Assembly: GCA_963806335.1 (NCBI GenBank)
Contig: CAWDXO010000004.1
Location: 1-64,000 of the forward strand
Direction of reading: 5' to 3'
Origin: Palsa-504 sp963806335
GTDB taxonomy: Bacteria; Actinomycetota; Actinomycetes; Streptosporangiales; Streptosporangiaceae
DNA: 64,000 bases
The position numbers were made by a program, and so were the translations under genes. Under the pieces are notes generated by a model. It was not told where the DNA came from. It saw nothing but the letters and a program-made list of their open reading frames with translations, and did no database searches. Numbering within the stretch: the stretch's first letter is position 1; each line of letters starts with the position of its first letter. Positions 1-7,780 of the stretch are shown piece after piece.

Positions 1-76
1 CTTCCTTGGCCCGGCTGGCCCGATGGACGGGGCGCACGACCGGCTGCGTGAACTGGCCGGCGCCTACCAGCGCTAA
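1..76 (+). CDS. C-terminal tail of a gene cut by the window edge
   Basis: An open frame enters from the left edge and stops at TAA 74-76. The readable tail has about 24 residues and ends in DRLRELAGAYQR, which has the composition of a genuine helical C-terminus. The family cannot be named from so little sequence. Three imperfect copies of a TGGTCT-GCGCCAG-like motif follow between 78 and 125 and lead into the convergent aldo/keto reductase. Confidence 0.45.
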   Translation, partial: FLGPAGPMDGAHDRLRELAGAYQR

Positions 77-116
77 GTGGTCTTGGCGCCAGGCGGTGGT
101 CTAGCGCCAGATGGTT

Positions 117-1106
117 CTAGCGCTCGCTGTCCAGGGTCGCCACCTGCGCCGCCTCGTACCTGTCCCCCGCCACGGCATCGGCCGGGACGGCGGCCTCGAT
201 CATGGCGAGCTCGTCCGTGCTGAGCGTCAGGTCCAGCGCCTTCAGCGCCTCGGTCAGGCGGTCCCGGCGCTTGGTCCCGATCAGCGGGATGATGTCGTCG
301 CCGCGGGAGGCCACCCAGGCGATCGCCAGCTGCGCGGCGGTCACTCCCCGATCCTCGGCGATCGCCTCGAGCGCGGCGAGCAGCTCCAGGTTCCTGGCGT
401 GGTTCTCGCCGGAGAACCTGGGAAAGCGGGCCCGCGGGTCGCCCGGGGCCAGCCGGGCGGTGCCGCTGCTGAGCAGGCCACGGGACAGTATCCCGTACGC
501 GGTCACGCTGATGCCGAGCTCCCGCGTGGTGGGCAGGATCCGCGCCTCAATGCCCCGGCTCATCAGCGAGTACTCGATCTGCAGCGCGGCGATCGGATGG
601 ACGGCATGGGCCCGGCGGATGGTGTCGGCCCCCATCTCAGAAAGCCCGACGTGGCGGACGTAGCCCGCCCGGACCATCTCGGCGACCGCCCCCACCGTGT
701 CCTCGATCGGCACCCGCGGGTCGAGCCGGGCCGGCTGGTACAGGTCGACGTAGTCGGTGCCGAGCCGGGTCAGCGTGTAGGCCAGCGAGTTCTTCACCGC
801 GCTGGGGCTAGCGTCGTGGCCGATGAACGCGCCGGAGGGATCGCGCTGCCCGCCGAACTTCACCTGGATGAACACGCTGTCCCGCGGAATCTTGCGCAGC
901 ACGTCGCGCAGCAGCAGCTCGTTGTGCCCCATGCCGTAGAAGTCGCCGGTATCAAGGAGCGTGATCCCGGCGTCCACGGCCGCGTGGATCGTGGCGATAC
1001 TTTCCTGGTCGTCGGCCTGGCCGTAGATGCCCGACATGGCCATCAGGCCGAGCCCGGCCCTGGATACCGCCGGCCCGCCCCGGCCCAGCGTGGTCGTCTC
1101 CATCAC
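117..1106 (-). CDS. Aldo/keto reductase
   Basis: A 329-aa protein of the NAD(P)H-dependent aldo/keto reductase family, which reduces aldehydes and ketones in the cytoplasm. The N-terminus shows the first strand (RAGLGLMAMSG). The active-site segment LLDTGDFYGMGHNE supplies the catalytic Asp and Tyr, and VFIQVKFGG supplies the Lys. The fourth tetrad position, usually His in DLYxxHR, reads DLYQPARLDP, so the His is absent; I recall the same motif from other actinobacterial members but cannot verify that here. The C-terminal cofactor segment (IPLIGTKRRDRLTEAL) is present. Two adjacent ATGs lie at the start. It is a single gene, transcribed away from the esterase cluster. Confidence 0.9.
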   Translation of the reverse strand: MMETTTLGRGGPAVSRAGLGLMAMSGIYGQADDQESIATIHAAVDAGITLLDTGDFYGMGHNELLLRDVLRKIPRDSVFIQVKFGGQRDPSGAFIGHDASPSAVKNSLAYTLTRLGTDYVDLYQPARLDPRVPIEDTVGAVAEMVRAGYVRHVGLSEMGADTIRRAHAVHPIAALQIEYSLMSRGIEARILPTTRELGISVTAYGILSRGLLSSGTARLAPGDPRARFPRFSGENHARNLELLAALEAIAEDRGVTAAQLAIAWVASRGDDIIPLIGTKRRDRLTEALKALDLTLSTDELAMIEAAVPADAVAGDRYEAAQVATLDSER

Positions 1107-1182
1107 CCCTGCACCCTACCCGCGGGCGAGGCGAGACGGCATGGACGAGAACCTGCTGGCCGAGGCCGGATCCGCGCCCGGG

Positions 1183-1920
1183 TCAGGTGAGCTCGCGCAG
1201 GTACTGCGGCAGCATCTGGCGCCAGGTGGACCACTCGTGAGCCCAGGACGGGCCCCAGTTGTCGACCCGGTTGGGGATCGCCTTGGCGCCCAGGCACGCC
1301 GCCAGCTGCCATGAGCTGCCGATATCCTCCCAGTCGCCTTCGCCGGACGCGAGCACGACCCGCCGCTGCCTGAGCCGGTCAAGCTGCGGCCCCTCCAGGC
1401 CCGGCAGGAACTGCAGCGGCGCGGCGAAGTACAGGTCCTGGCTCCAGGCCTCGTCGTAGAAGCGCTCGATCCGGTAGCTGCCGCTCATCCCGATGGCCGC
1501 GGCGAAGACGTCCGGGTAGCGGCACAGGACGGCCACCGCGTTGAACGCGCCGATCGACGCGCCGCTGGTCATGACGTCCAGGACCTGACCGCCGAGATCG
1601 GCATGGATGGCCGGCACCACCTCCCACCGGACGCATTCGTGGAACTGGTTGAGCAGCCACATGCGATGCTCGACCGAGCTCCCCTTGGCGATCATCGCCC
1701 GGCCGGCCACGCTGTCAACCGAGTACAGCTTGACCCGGCCCTCGGCGAGCAACGGCCCGCACGCGTCGACCAGGCCGTTGCGCTCGATCTCCTCGGCGTC
1801 GCCGCCCGCCGACGGGAAGACCAGCACCGGCGTGCCGAACGTGCCCCACCGCACCACGGTGATGTCCTGCTGAAGGCGTCCGGAGAACCAGCGTTCCCTG
1901 ACCTTCAGGTCGTCACTCAT
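1183..1920 (-). CDS. Alpha/beta-hydrolase (esterase family), first of a pair
   Basis: A 245-aa esterase-like protein. The ATG at 1920 (MSDDLKVRERWFSGRL) is preferred over a longer upstream frame, because it overlaps the stop of the preceding hydrolase by 8 nt and fits translational coupling. The nucleophile elbow SGASIGAFNA lies near residue 125, and a C-terminal His (GPSWAHEWSTW) could complete a Ser-His pair. No signal peptide is seen, so it should be cytoplasmic. It is the last gene of a four-gene operon: ATP-grasp, S51-like, Fes-like esterase, this esterase. Its substrate is unknown; by context it could hydrolyse an ester or thioester of the product made by the ATP-grasp enzymes. Confidence 0.8.
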   Translation of the reverse strand: MSDDLKVRERWFSGRLQQDITVVRWGTFGTPVLVFPSAGGDAEEIERNGLVDACGPLLAEGRVKLYSVDSVAGRAMIAKGSSVEHRMWLLNQFHECVRWEVVPAIHADLGGQVLDVMTSGASIGAFNAVAVLCRYPDVFAAAIGMSGSYRIERFYDEAWSQDLYFAAPLQFLPGLEGPQLDRLRQRRVVLASGEGDWEDIGSSWQLAACLGAKAIPNRVDNWGPSWAHEWSTWRQMLPQYLRELT

Positions 1921-3073
1921 AGATGAACTTCTGCGGACCAGGGAATATCCATGACAGTCCTTCCTGCAGCCGATCGCGCCAGTTCTCCCAGCTGTGCCCG
2001 TCACGGGCCTCGACGTACCGCACGGCCATGCCGGCCGCCTCAAACACCGGCACCATGGAACGGTTCGGTATGATCAGCGGCTCGTAGACGCCGCAGCTGA
2101 CGAATACCCGGTCGGCGACCCGCCGCGGGGCCGCCCGGTACCGGTTGACGAACTGCACCACCGGCTCGAACGGCGGGCCGCCGCCGTGGTCGCGGCCGAT
2201 GTCGGTGAACACGAACGAGCCGGACTGCAGCAGCAGCGACCCGTAGAAATCCGGGTAGCGGGTGGCGGTGGCCAGCGCGGCGACGGCGCCGAAACTCGCG
2301 CCCATCAGGCATCGCCCGGACGGCGTGCCGGCCAGCGAGAACTCCGCCTCGAGCTGCGGCACGAGCTCGGCGGTCAGGTAACGGGCGTGCGCCGCCGAGT
2401 TGGCGTATTCGGTCAGCCGGTCGCCCGGGTAGACGAACGCCACGATGGTCTCGGCGACGTCGAGCCGGTGGATGAGGTTATCGAGCACGGTCTTGGCCGC
2501 CGCGTACCGGAGGTAATCGCCGCCGTCGTGGACGATGACAAGCGGGTAGCGGGCGGTGCGGCGGAACCGGGCCGGCAAGTAGAGCGTCACCCGGGCGTCC
2601 CGGCGCAGCGCGCGGCTCGGCACCACCATGTCCACCAACGATCCGGCCCGCGCCTCCGGATCGGGCTTGGTCCACTCGGGTATCTGGTACCCGCGGGCGT
2701 AGCAGACCGAGGAGCTGCCCACCGGGCTGTGTGCGAGCCGGGGATTGAGCGGATCGTTGATGCGCTCGCGGTGGTCACTGCGGGCCACCTCAAGCTGGTA
2801 CTCGATCCTGGAGCCCTCGGGCAGCTCAATGACGACGTACCACAGGTCGGTGCCGTGCAGCCGGCGCAACGGCAGGTGGTCGGGCAACCCGAAGATCCGG
2901 TGGGCGAGAAACACCTCGTCGGCCTCGCCCCGGTACAGGAACGTGCAGTGGCCGCCCTCGATGATGGGCACCTCGTACCGCGCCAGAAAGCGATCGACGG
3001 TGGCCTGGTCGAGCGGCTTGCGGTCGCGGAGCCTATTGATGGCGAGTTTCCGGCTGACCGCCGGGCCGCTCAC
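1913..3073 (-). CDS. Enterochelin esterase (Fes)-like alpha/beta-hydrolase
   Basis: A 386-aa protein with the two-part layout of the enterochelin-esterase family. An N-terminal beta-sandwich-like domain (about residues 30-130, with FLYRGEADEVFLAHRIFGLPD and an IELPEGSRIEYQLEV strand) precedes a catalytic hydrolase domain. That domain carries LVIVHDGGDYL, the nucleophile motif CLMGASFGAVAAL and a C-terminal His in ARDGHSWENWR. Family members cleave ester bonds in cyclic or linear siderophores and related acyl compounds. No siderophore genes are nearby, so iron release is not implied. It starts 5 nt after the S51-like gene and overlaps the next esterase by 8 nt. Confidence 0.85.
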   Translation of the reverse strand: MSGPAVSRKLAINRLRDRKPLDQATVDRFLARYEVPIIEGGHCTFLYRGEADEVFLAHRIFGLPDHLPLRRLHGTDLWYVVIELPEGSRIEYQLEVARSDHRERINDPLNPRLAHSPVGSSSVCYARGYQIPEWTKPDPEARAGSLVDMVVPSRALRRDARVTLYLPARFRRTARYPLVIVHDGGDYLRYAAAKTVLDNLIHRLDVAETIVAFVYPGDRLTEYANSAAHARYLTAELVPQLEAEFSLAGTPSGRCLMGASFGAVAALATATRYPDFYGSLLLQSGSFVFTDIGRDHGGGPPFEPVVQFVNRYRAAPRRVADRVFVSCGVYEPLIIPNRSMVPVFEAAGMAVRYVEARDGHSWENWRDRLQEGLSWIFPGPQKFIYE

Positions 3074-3078
3074 GGTGG

Positions 3079-4029
3079 TCAGGCTGCCTCCAGGGAGGTG
3101 ATGTGGCCGTCCTCAGCGAGCATCCGGGTGCCCGCCGGCCAGGCGCCGCCAAGATCGCTGGCGACCTCCAGCCGGGTTCCGCTCTCCAGGAGAATACAGG
3201 GGGCCGGTGCGAACCTCCGGGCGAAAACGGCCATCCGGGGCGTGTCGTCGAGCAGCATCCGGGCCCGGGCGTGCGGCAGCAGCACCACGTCGCGGAGCAC
3301 GCTCAGGCCGCTGCCGTAGACCTCGGGATGACCGGGTCCTTGCGGCGCCCGGTCATGGAAGAGCACGATCCGGTCCGCCAGCGCCATCGCCCCCGCGGAC
3401 CACGCGATCACCGGTGACCGCAGGACCGCCGCCACGTTGAACAGGTGCAGCACGTCGGCCAGTACGCCCACGTGACCGCCCGCCAGGACCAGGGCGGCCG
3501 AGCCGCCAAGCATGTCCGCCACGGCCGCGCGGTGGCCGCCGATCACCGGCCGGTCATGCGGCTGCCATTGCGCGAAGAAGTCGCCGCGCACGCGATTGAC
3601 CTGGCGCAGATGGGCCGCGTCAAGCTCACGGACCGCCACGATGGCCTCGGCGACACCCGCGGCCAGGACCTGACCGCCGCCGCCGTGGCCATCGCGCCCA
3701 AGGCGGCCGCTGCGACGCTGCAGCGCGTAGACCGCCTGCAGCGCATGATCCAGGCGCAGCAGGTAGACCTCCTGGAGTTCGGTGAGCACCTCCTGCAGCC
3801 GCCGCTCGCCGGCGGCGTACTCGGGGTCGCGGTCCTGCACGTCCAGCCATCGGCGGTACAGCCCGAGGTTGGTGGCCCGGCCGCCGAGCAGGGTGCTCAG
3901 TTCGCCGTCTTCACTCTCCCGTTCCTGCCAGCCCGCGGTGATCGTGGCGACGGAGCCGTCCAGGCCCAGCGACCTGACCACCGCGCCCACCGTGGGCCTG
4001 CGCTGGGGCCCCAGCAAGATGATCCTCAC
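3079..4029 (-). CDS. S51 / peptidase E (cyanophycinase)-like protein
   Basis: A 316-aa protein. GTG at 4029 is chosen because it forms a GTGA overlap with the upstream ATP-grasp stop and begins with a proper Rossmann strand (VRIILLGPQRRPTVGAVVRSLG). The core has the class I glutamine amidotransferase-like/S51 signature: LAGGHVGVLADVLHLF, then the nucleophile elbow VIAWSAGAMALADR (Ser about 211), then VVLLPHARARM (His about 253). S51 enzymes are serine dipeptidases or cyanophycinases that cleave Asp- or arginyl-Asp-type bonds. A helical insert (about residues 60-150) before the nucleophile is longer than in peptidase E. Co-transcription with an ATP-grasp ligase suggests it cleaves or edits the ligase product; this is inference. 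Confidence 0.75.
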   Translation of the reverse strand: MRIILLGPQRRPTVGAVVRSLGLDGSVATITAGWQERESEDGELSTLLGGRATNLGLYRRWLDVQDRDPEYAAGERRLQEVLTELQEVYLLRLDHALQAVYALQRRSGRLGRDGHGGGGQVLAAGVAEAIVAVRELDAAHLRQVNRVRGDFFAQWQPHDRPVIGGHRAAVADMLGGSAALVLAGGHVGVLADVLHLFNVAAVLRSPVIAWSAGAMALADRIVLFHDRAPQGPGHPEVYGSGLSVLRDVVLLPHARARMLLDDTPRMAVFARRFAPAPCILLESGTRLEVASDLGGAWPAGTRMLAEDGHITSLEAA

Positions 4030-5249
4030 GAGGCGTAGACGTGCAGCGTGCGCCCCACCGCGTCGAGCATCCCGCGCAGCGTGTCGTAGTCCGGATGCCG
4101 CATCCGCACGTAGGCGTTGGCCATGTACCCGGCTTCCACGCCCTGCGTGGCCGTGCCCGCGGGCGGCAGGTGCGCGTCGATGACCCACTCGCCGTACTGC
4201 TGCTGGAGATCATCGACGCCGGAGTACCCGCTGATGGCGCCGTCCCGGTCGGGACGCAGGGCCACGATCCCGCTGGCGTACCGCCGGGACGGCGCCGAGT
4301 CCGTCCCGCCGTGCACGATCGCGTTGGCCCACTCGCGGTAGAGGTCGATATCGTTGCCCGCCGAATAGAGGTCCCAGGCCCCGACGCCCGGCGGACGGCA
4401 GCCGATCTCGGAGAACTTCAGTCCCTTCGGCCCGAAGAACCACTCCATGTGCGTGGCCGAAGTCCCGATCCCGAGCGCGGTGATGACCCGCTGGCCCATG
4501 TCGCGCAGTTCCGCGTATTCCGGCGCGGTATCGATCCGGTTGGTGGCGACGAACTGCGGCGAGATCCACCGGGCCCGCATCGCCGCCAGCACGTTCGGGT
4601 AATAGTGCGAGACGAAGTCCAGCGCCACCTGGCCGTTCACCGTGATCGTGTCGTAGAAGCCCTCGTGGCCCTCGATGAACTCCTCGACGGCGATCGACTC
4701 GACCCCCTGCCCGCCGAACACGCCCAGGGCGTGCTCGAGCGCCGGAAGGTCATCGACGCGCACCGTGCCCGACGCGCCCGCGCCGCTGCGCGGCTTGAGG
4801 ATCAGCGGGAACCCCACCTGCCTGGCGAACTCGTGCGCCTCGGAAGCGCTATCCACCGCGGCTGAGGCCGCAGTCGGCACGCCCGCCGCGCGCAGCGCCT
4901 CCTTCATCGACGGCTTGTCCCGGCATAGCCACGCCGTCCGCACCGACGTCCCCGGGATGGTGCACGCCTCGCGGACCTGCGCGGCGGCCATGGTGTGCGC
5001 CTCGATCGTGGCCTCAAGCCGGTCCACCCACAGCTTGTCCTGGACCCAGCGGACCGCGTGCGTCATGGCCTCGGTGTCGGTAACCGACGACACCCGCTCG
5101 TAGTGGTACAGCCAGCCCTTCAGCTGATCATCCAGCACATCAAGACCGTATTCGCCGATGCCGATCACCGTCGCGCCGGCCTCGGCCAGCGCCCGGGCGA
5201 ACTGGCGCTGGTTAGCCGGGAAAAACGGCTCGACCAAGACGACATTCAT
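4026..5249 (-). CDS. ATP-grasp ligase-like protein 1
   Basis: A 407-aa ATP-grasp protein, predicted to activate a carboxylate as acyl-phosphate and join it to an amine. MNVVLVEPFFPANQ (ATG 5249) is a typical N-terminal Rossmann start; an upstream in-frame ATG adds only ten atypical residues. The nucleotide-binding Lys is in FPLILKPRSGAGASG (K about 152). The substrate or adenine loop is VEEFIEGHEGFYDTITV. The metal motif near residue 280 reads FSEIGCRPPG, so the usual E-x-N is E-I-G. HMEWF precedes it, as in both other paralogues of the window. It is the first gene of the leftward operon and diverges from ATP-grasp 2 across 62 bp. Confidence 0.85.
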   Translation of the reverse strand: MNVVLVEPFFPANQRQFARALAEAGATVIGIGEYGLDVLDDQLKGWLYHYERVSSVTDTEAMTHAVRWVQDKLWVDRLEATIEAHTMAAAQVREACTIPGTSVRTAWLCRDKPSMKEALRAAGVPTAASAAVDSASEAHEFARQVGFPLILKPRSGAGASGTVRVDDLPALEHALGVFGGQGVESIAVEEFIEGHEGFYDTITVNGQVALDFVSHYYPNVLAAMRARWISPQFVATNRIDTAPEYAELRDMGQRVITALGIGTSATHMEWFFGPKGLKFSEIGCRPPGVGAWDLYSAGNDIDLYREWANAIVHGGTDSAPSRRYASGIVALRPDRDGAISGYSGVDDLQQQYGEWVIDAHLPPAGTATQGVEAGYMANAYVRMRHPDYDTLRGMLDAVGRTLHVYAS

Positions 5250-5311
5250 GTCTGGAATGTTAACCGGGCCGCGAAACAACCACAGCGGCCCCGGCAGGGT
5301 ACGTTCATCTC
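5250..5311. promoter_or_regulatory. Divergent promoter region between two ATP-grasp genes
   Basis: Only 62 bp separate the starts of ATP-grasp 1 (leftward) and ATP-grasp 2 (rightward), so both transcripts must start here or inside the genes. The segment is locally richer in A and T (GGAATGTTAACC near 5254) than its surroundings. I see no clear consensus pair of -35 and -10 boxes for either direction. The shared spacer suggests joint control of the two half-operons. Confidence 0.5.
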
Positions 5312-6532
5312 ATGGTCGTCGCCGCGTTCGTCGCGCCCTATCTGCTCGGCACCACGACGCGATTCATCGAGGCCGCGGCGCAGCTGCCTGACGTGCGGCT
5401 GGCGTTGATCACGTGCGAGCCCGAGGACCGCCTGCCGCCCGGGCTCCAAGACACCCTGGCCGGGCACTGGCGGATAGCTGACCCCCTTGACGCCGGGCAG
5501 ATCGCCGGCGCGGTGCAGGCGCTCGGCGAGCGGCTAGGCCCGGTGCAGCGACTGCTGGCCATCCTGGAACAGCTGCAGGAACCCGTCGCCCAGGTCCGCG
5601 AGCACCTCGGCATCGTGGGCATGAAGGTGGTCACGGCCCAGAACTTCCGCGAGAAAGCGCAGATGAAAACGGTGCTGCGCGCCGCAGGCGTGCCGTGCGC
5701 GCGGCATCGGCTGGCCACCTCCGCGACCGACGCGGAAACCTTCGCCGAACAGGTCGGCTTCCCGCTGGTAGTCAAGCCCCCCGCCGGGGCTGGTGCCAAG
5801 AGCACGTTCCGCCTCGACGATCCCGGTGACCTAAAAGCCTGGCTGGAGATGGCCCCGCCAAATCCCGGCCAGCCCGCGCTGCTCGAGGAGTTCCTCACCG
5901 GGCAGGAGGGTTCGTACGACAGCGTGATGGTCGACGGGGAGGTCATCTGGGACTCGATCTCGGACTACCTGCCCACGCCGCTGGAGGTGCTGCGGCACCC
6001 GTGGATGCAGTGGGTGGTGCGGCTGCCCCGCGACATCGAAGGGCCCGAGTACGCCGGCATCAGGCAGATCGCGCCGGCCGCCCTAACGGCGCTGGGGCTG
6101 CGCACCGGGCTCACCCACATGGAATGGTTCCGCCGCCCCGACGGCACGGTGGCGGTGTCCGAGGTCGCGGCGCGGCCGCCGGGCGCCCAGATCACCTCGA
6201 TGCTGTGCTACGCGCACGATTTCGACCTCTACACCGCGTGGGCGCGCCTGGAGGTGGCAGGCACGTTCGACCCGCCGGAACGCCGCTGGTCCGCGGGCAC
6301 GGTCTACCTGCGAGGCCAGGGCGCGGGTCACGTCAGGGCCACCCACGGCCTGGACGCACTGCCCCCCGGGGTGAGCTCCCTCGTCATCGACTCGCGGCTG
6401 CCGCAGCCAGGCCAGCCGTCAAGCGGCAGCTATGAGGGCGACGGCTACATCACCGTCCGGCACCCGGACACGGCCGTAGTCACCGATGCCCTGAAAACGC
6501 TGGTCACCACCGTCCGCGTAGAACTCGGCTAA
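5312..6532 (+). CDS. ATP-grasp ligase-like protein 2
   Basis: A 406-aa paralogue of the neighbouring ATP-grasp proteins. It opens with a hydrophobic strand (MVVAAFVAPYLLGTTTRFIE). The ATP-binding Lys lies in FPLVVKPPAGAGAKSTF, the central loop is LEEFLTGQEGSYDSVMV, and the metal motif after HMEWF reads VSEVAARPPG, so the canonical Asn of E-x-N is Ala. The C-terminal region (GDGYITVRHPDTA) matches the ends of the other two copies. It diverges from ATP-grasp 1 and is followed by ATP-grasp 3 after 5 nt. Three related ligases side by side suggest successive couplings or different acceptor specificities. Confidence 0.85.
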   Translation: MVVAAFVAPYLLGTTTRFIEAAAQLPDVRLALITCEPEDRLPPGLQDTLAGHWRIADPLDAGQIAGAVQALGERLGPVQRLLAILEQLQEPVAQVREHLGIVGMKVVTAQNFREKAQMKTVLRAAGVPCARHRLATSATDAETFAEQVGFPLVVKPPAGAGAKSTFRLDDPGDLKAWLEMAPPNPGQPALLEEFLTGQEGSYDSVMVDGEVIWDSISDYLPTPLEVLRHPWMQWVVRLPRDIEGPEYAGIRQIAPAALTALGLRTGLTHMEWFRRPDGTVAVSEVAARPPGAQITSMLCYAHDFDLYTAWARLEVAGTFDPPERRWSAGTVYLRGQGAGHVRATHGLDALPPGVSSLVIDSRLPQPGQPSSGSYEGDGYITVRHPDTAVVTDALKTLVTTVRVELG

Positions 6533-6537
6533 CCACC

Positions 6538-7755
6538 ATGAACGTGCTCATGCTCTCCCCCGGCTACCCGGCCGAGATGGCGTTCTTCACCCGCGGGCTC
6601 GGGCAGGCCGGCGCCACCGTCATCGGCCTGGGCGACCAGTCGCCGGACGCGCTTCCGCAAACCGCCAGGGACGCCCTGGACCATTACGTGCACGTCGGCT
6701 CGCTGGCCGCGGAAGACCACGTCGCCGCGGTCGCGCGCGAGCTGGCCGGGCGAGTGCGGATCGACCGGGTGGAGTGCCTATGGGAGCCCTACATGATCCT
6801 CGCCGCGCGGCTGCGCGAGGAACTCGGGCTGCCGGGGCTGACGGTGGCGCAGACGGAGCCGTTCCGGGACAAGGAGCGGATGAAGCAGCTGCTCGACGCG
6901 GCCGGCCTGCGAACCCCGTGGCATGTCGCCGCGCAGACCGTCGCGGACGTGTGGGCCGCCGCCGAACGCGTCGGCTTCCCGCTCATCATCAAGCCGATCG
7001 CCGGGGCGGGTTCTGCGGATACCTACCGGGCCGATTCGGTCACCGAACTCGACGCGATCCTGCCGAACCTCCGGCACGTGCCGCGGGTCAGCGTGGAGGA
7101 GTTCATCGACGCCGAGGAGTTCACTTACGACACCATCTGCGCGGACGGGCAGGTGCTGTTCGAGAACATCTGCCAGTACCACCCCCGCCCGCTGCTCACC
7201 AAGATGCACGAGTGGATCAGCCCGATCACGCTGGCCCTGCGCGACCTGGACGCGCCGGGGCTGCAGGGTGGCCGGGAGCTCGGCGCGGCCGTGCTGCGGG
7301 TGCTCGGGTTCCGGGACGGGTTCACCCACATGGAGTGGTACCGCAAGGCCGACGGCGAGGTGGTGTTCGGCGAGATCGGCGCCCGGCCGCCGGGCGCCCG
7401 CACGGTCGACGTGATGAACTACGCCACCGACGCCGACCTGTTCTCGGCCTGGGCGCAGGCTATCGTGCACGGGCAGATCTCGCCGCCGGTCGAGCGGCGG
7501 TACAACGCCGCCAGCATCTTCAAGCGGGCCCGCGGCGTGGGCCGGATCACGCACTACGAGGGCCTGGACCGGCTGCTGGCCGAGTACGGCGAGCACGTCG
7601 CCGCGCTCGATCTGCTCCCGGTCGGCGCGCCGAGACGGGACTGGCGGGCCACCACGATCGCCGACGGCATGGTGATCGTCCGCCACCCCGAACTCGCCAA
7701 GGCCCTCGAGATCGCCCAGCGCTTTGCCGCCGGCCTCCACCTGTACGCCGGCTGA
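6538..7755 (+). CDS. ATP-grasp ligase-like protein 3
   Basis: A 405-aa ATP-grasp protein closer in sequence to copy 1 than to copy 2 (MNVLMLSPGYPAEMAFFTRGL at the start). Key segments are FPLIIKPIAGAGSADTY for ATP binding, VEEFIDAEEFTYDTICADG for the central loop, and FGEIGARPPG as the metal motif after HMEWY. The family includes carboxylate-amine ligases such as L-amino-acid ligases and carbamoyl-phosphate synthase-like folds; the exact substrate is not deducible. It starts 5 nt after ATP-grasp 2 and is followed by the M20 peptidase after 25 nt, which fits one rightward transcript. Confidence 0.85.
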   Translation: MNVLMLSPGYPAEMAFFTRGLGQAGATVIGLGDQSPDALPQTARDALDHYVHVGSLAAEDHVAAVARELAGRVRIDRVECLWEPYMILAARLREELGLPGLTVAQTEPFRDKERMKQLLDAAGLRTPWHVAAQTVADVWAAAERVGFPLIIKPIAGAGSADTYRADSVTELDAILPNLRHVPRVSVEEFIDAEEFTYDTICADGQVLFENICQYHPRPLLTKMHEWISPITLALRDLDAPGLQGGRELGAAVLRVLGFRDGFTHMEWYRKADGEVVFGEIGARPPGARTVDVMNYATDADLFSAWAQAIVHGQISPPVERRYNAASIFKRARGVGRITHYEGLDRLLAEYGEHVAALDLLPVGAPRRDWRATTIADGMVIVRHPELAKALEIAQRFAAGLHLYAG

Positions 7756-7780
7756 GGTCCGCGCGGTAGCGTCGGTCATC

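Noticed and set aside
1994..3319. Long plus-strand frame opposite the Fes-like esterase (and others at 111-1190, 39972-42200, 42086-43723, 6778-8043)
   Set aside because: These are mirror frames produced by high GC at codon position three. They show Arg/His/Gly/Gln-rich composition without domains, while the opposite strand encodes recognisable proteins.
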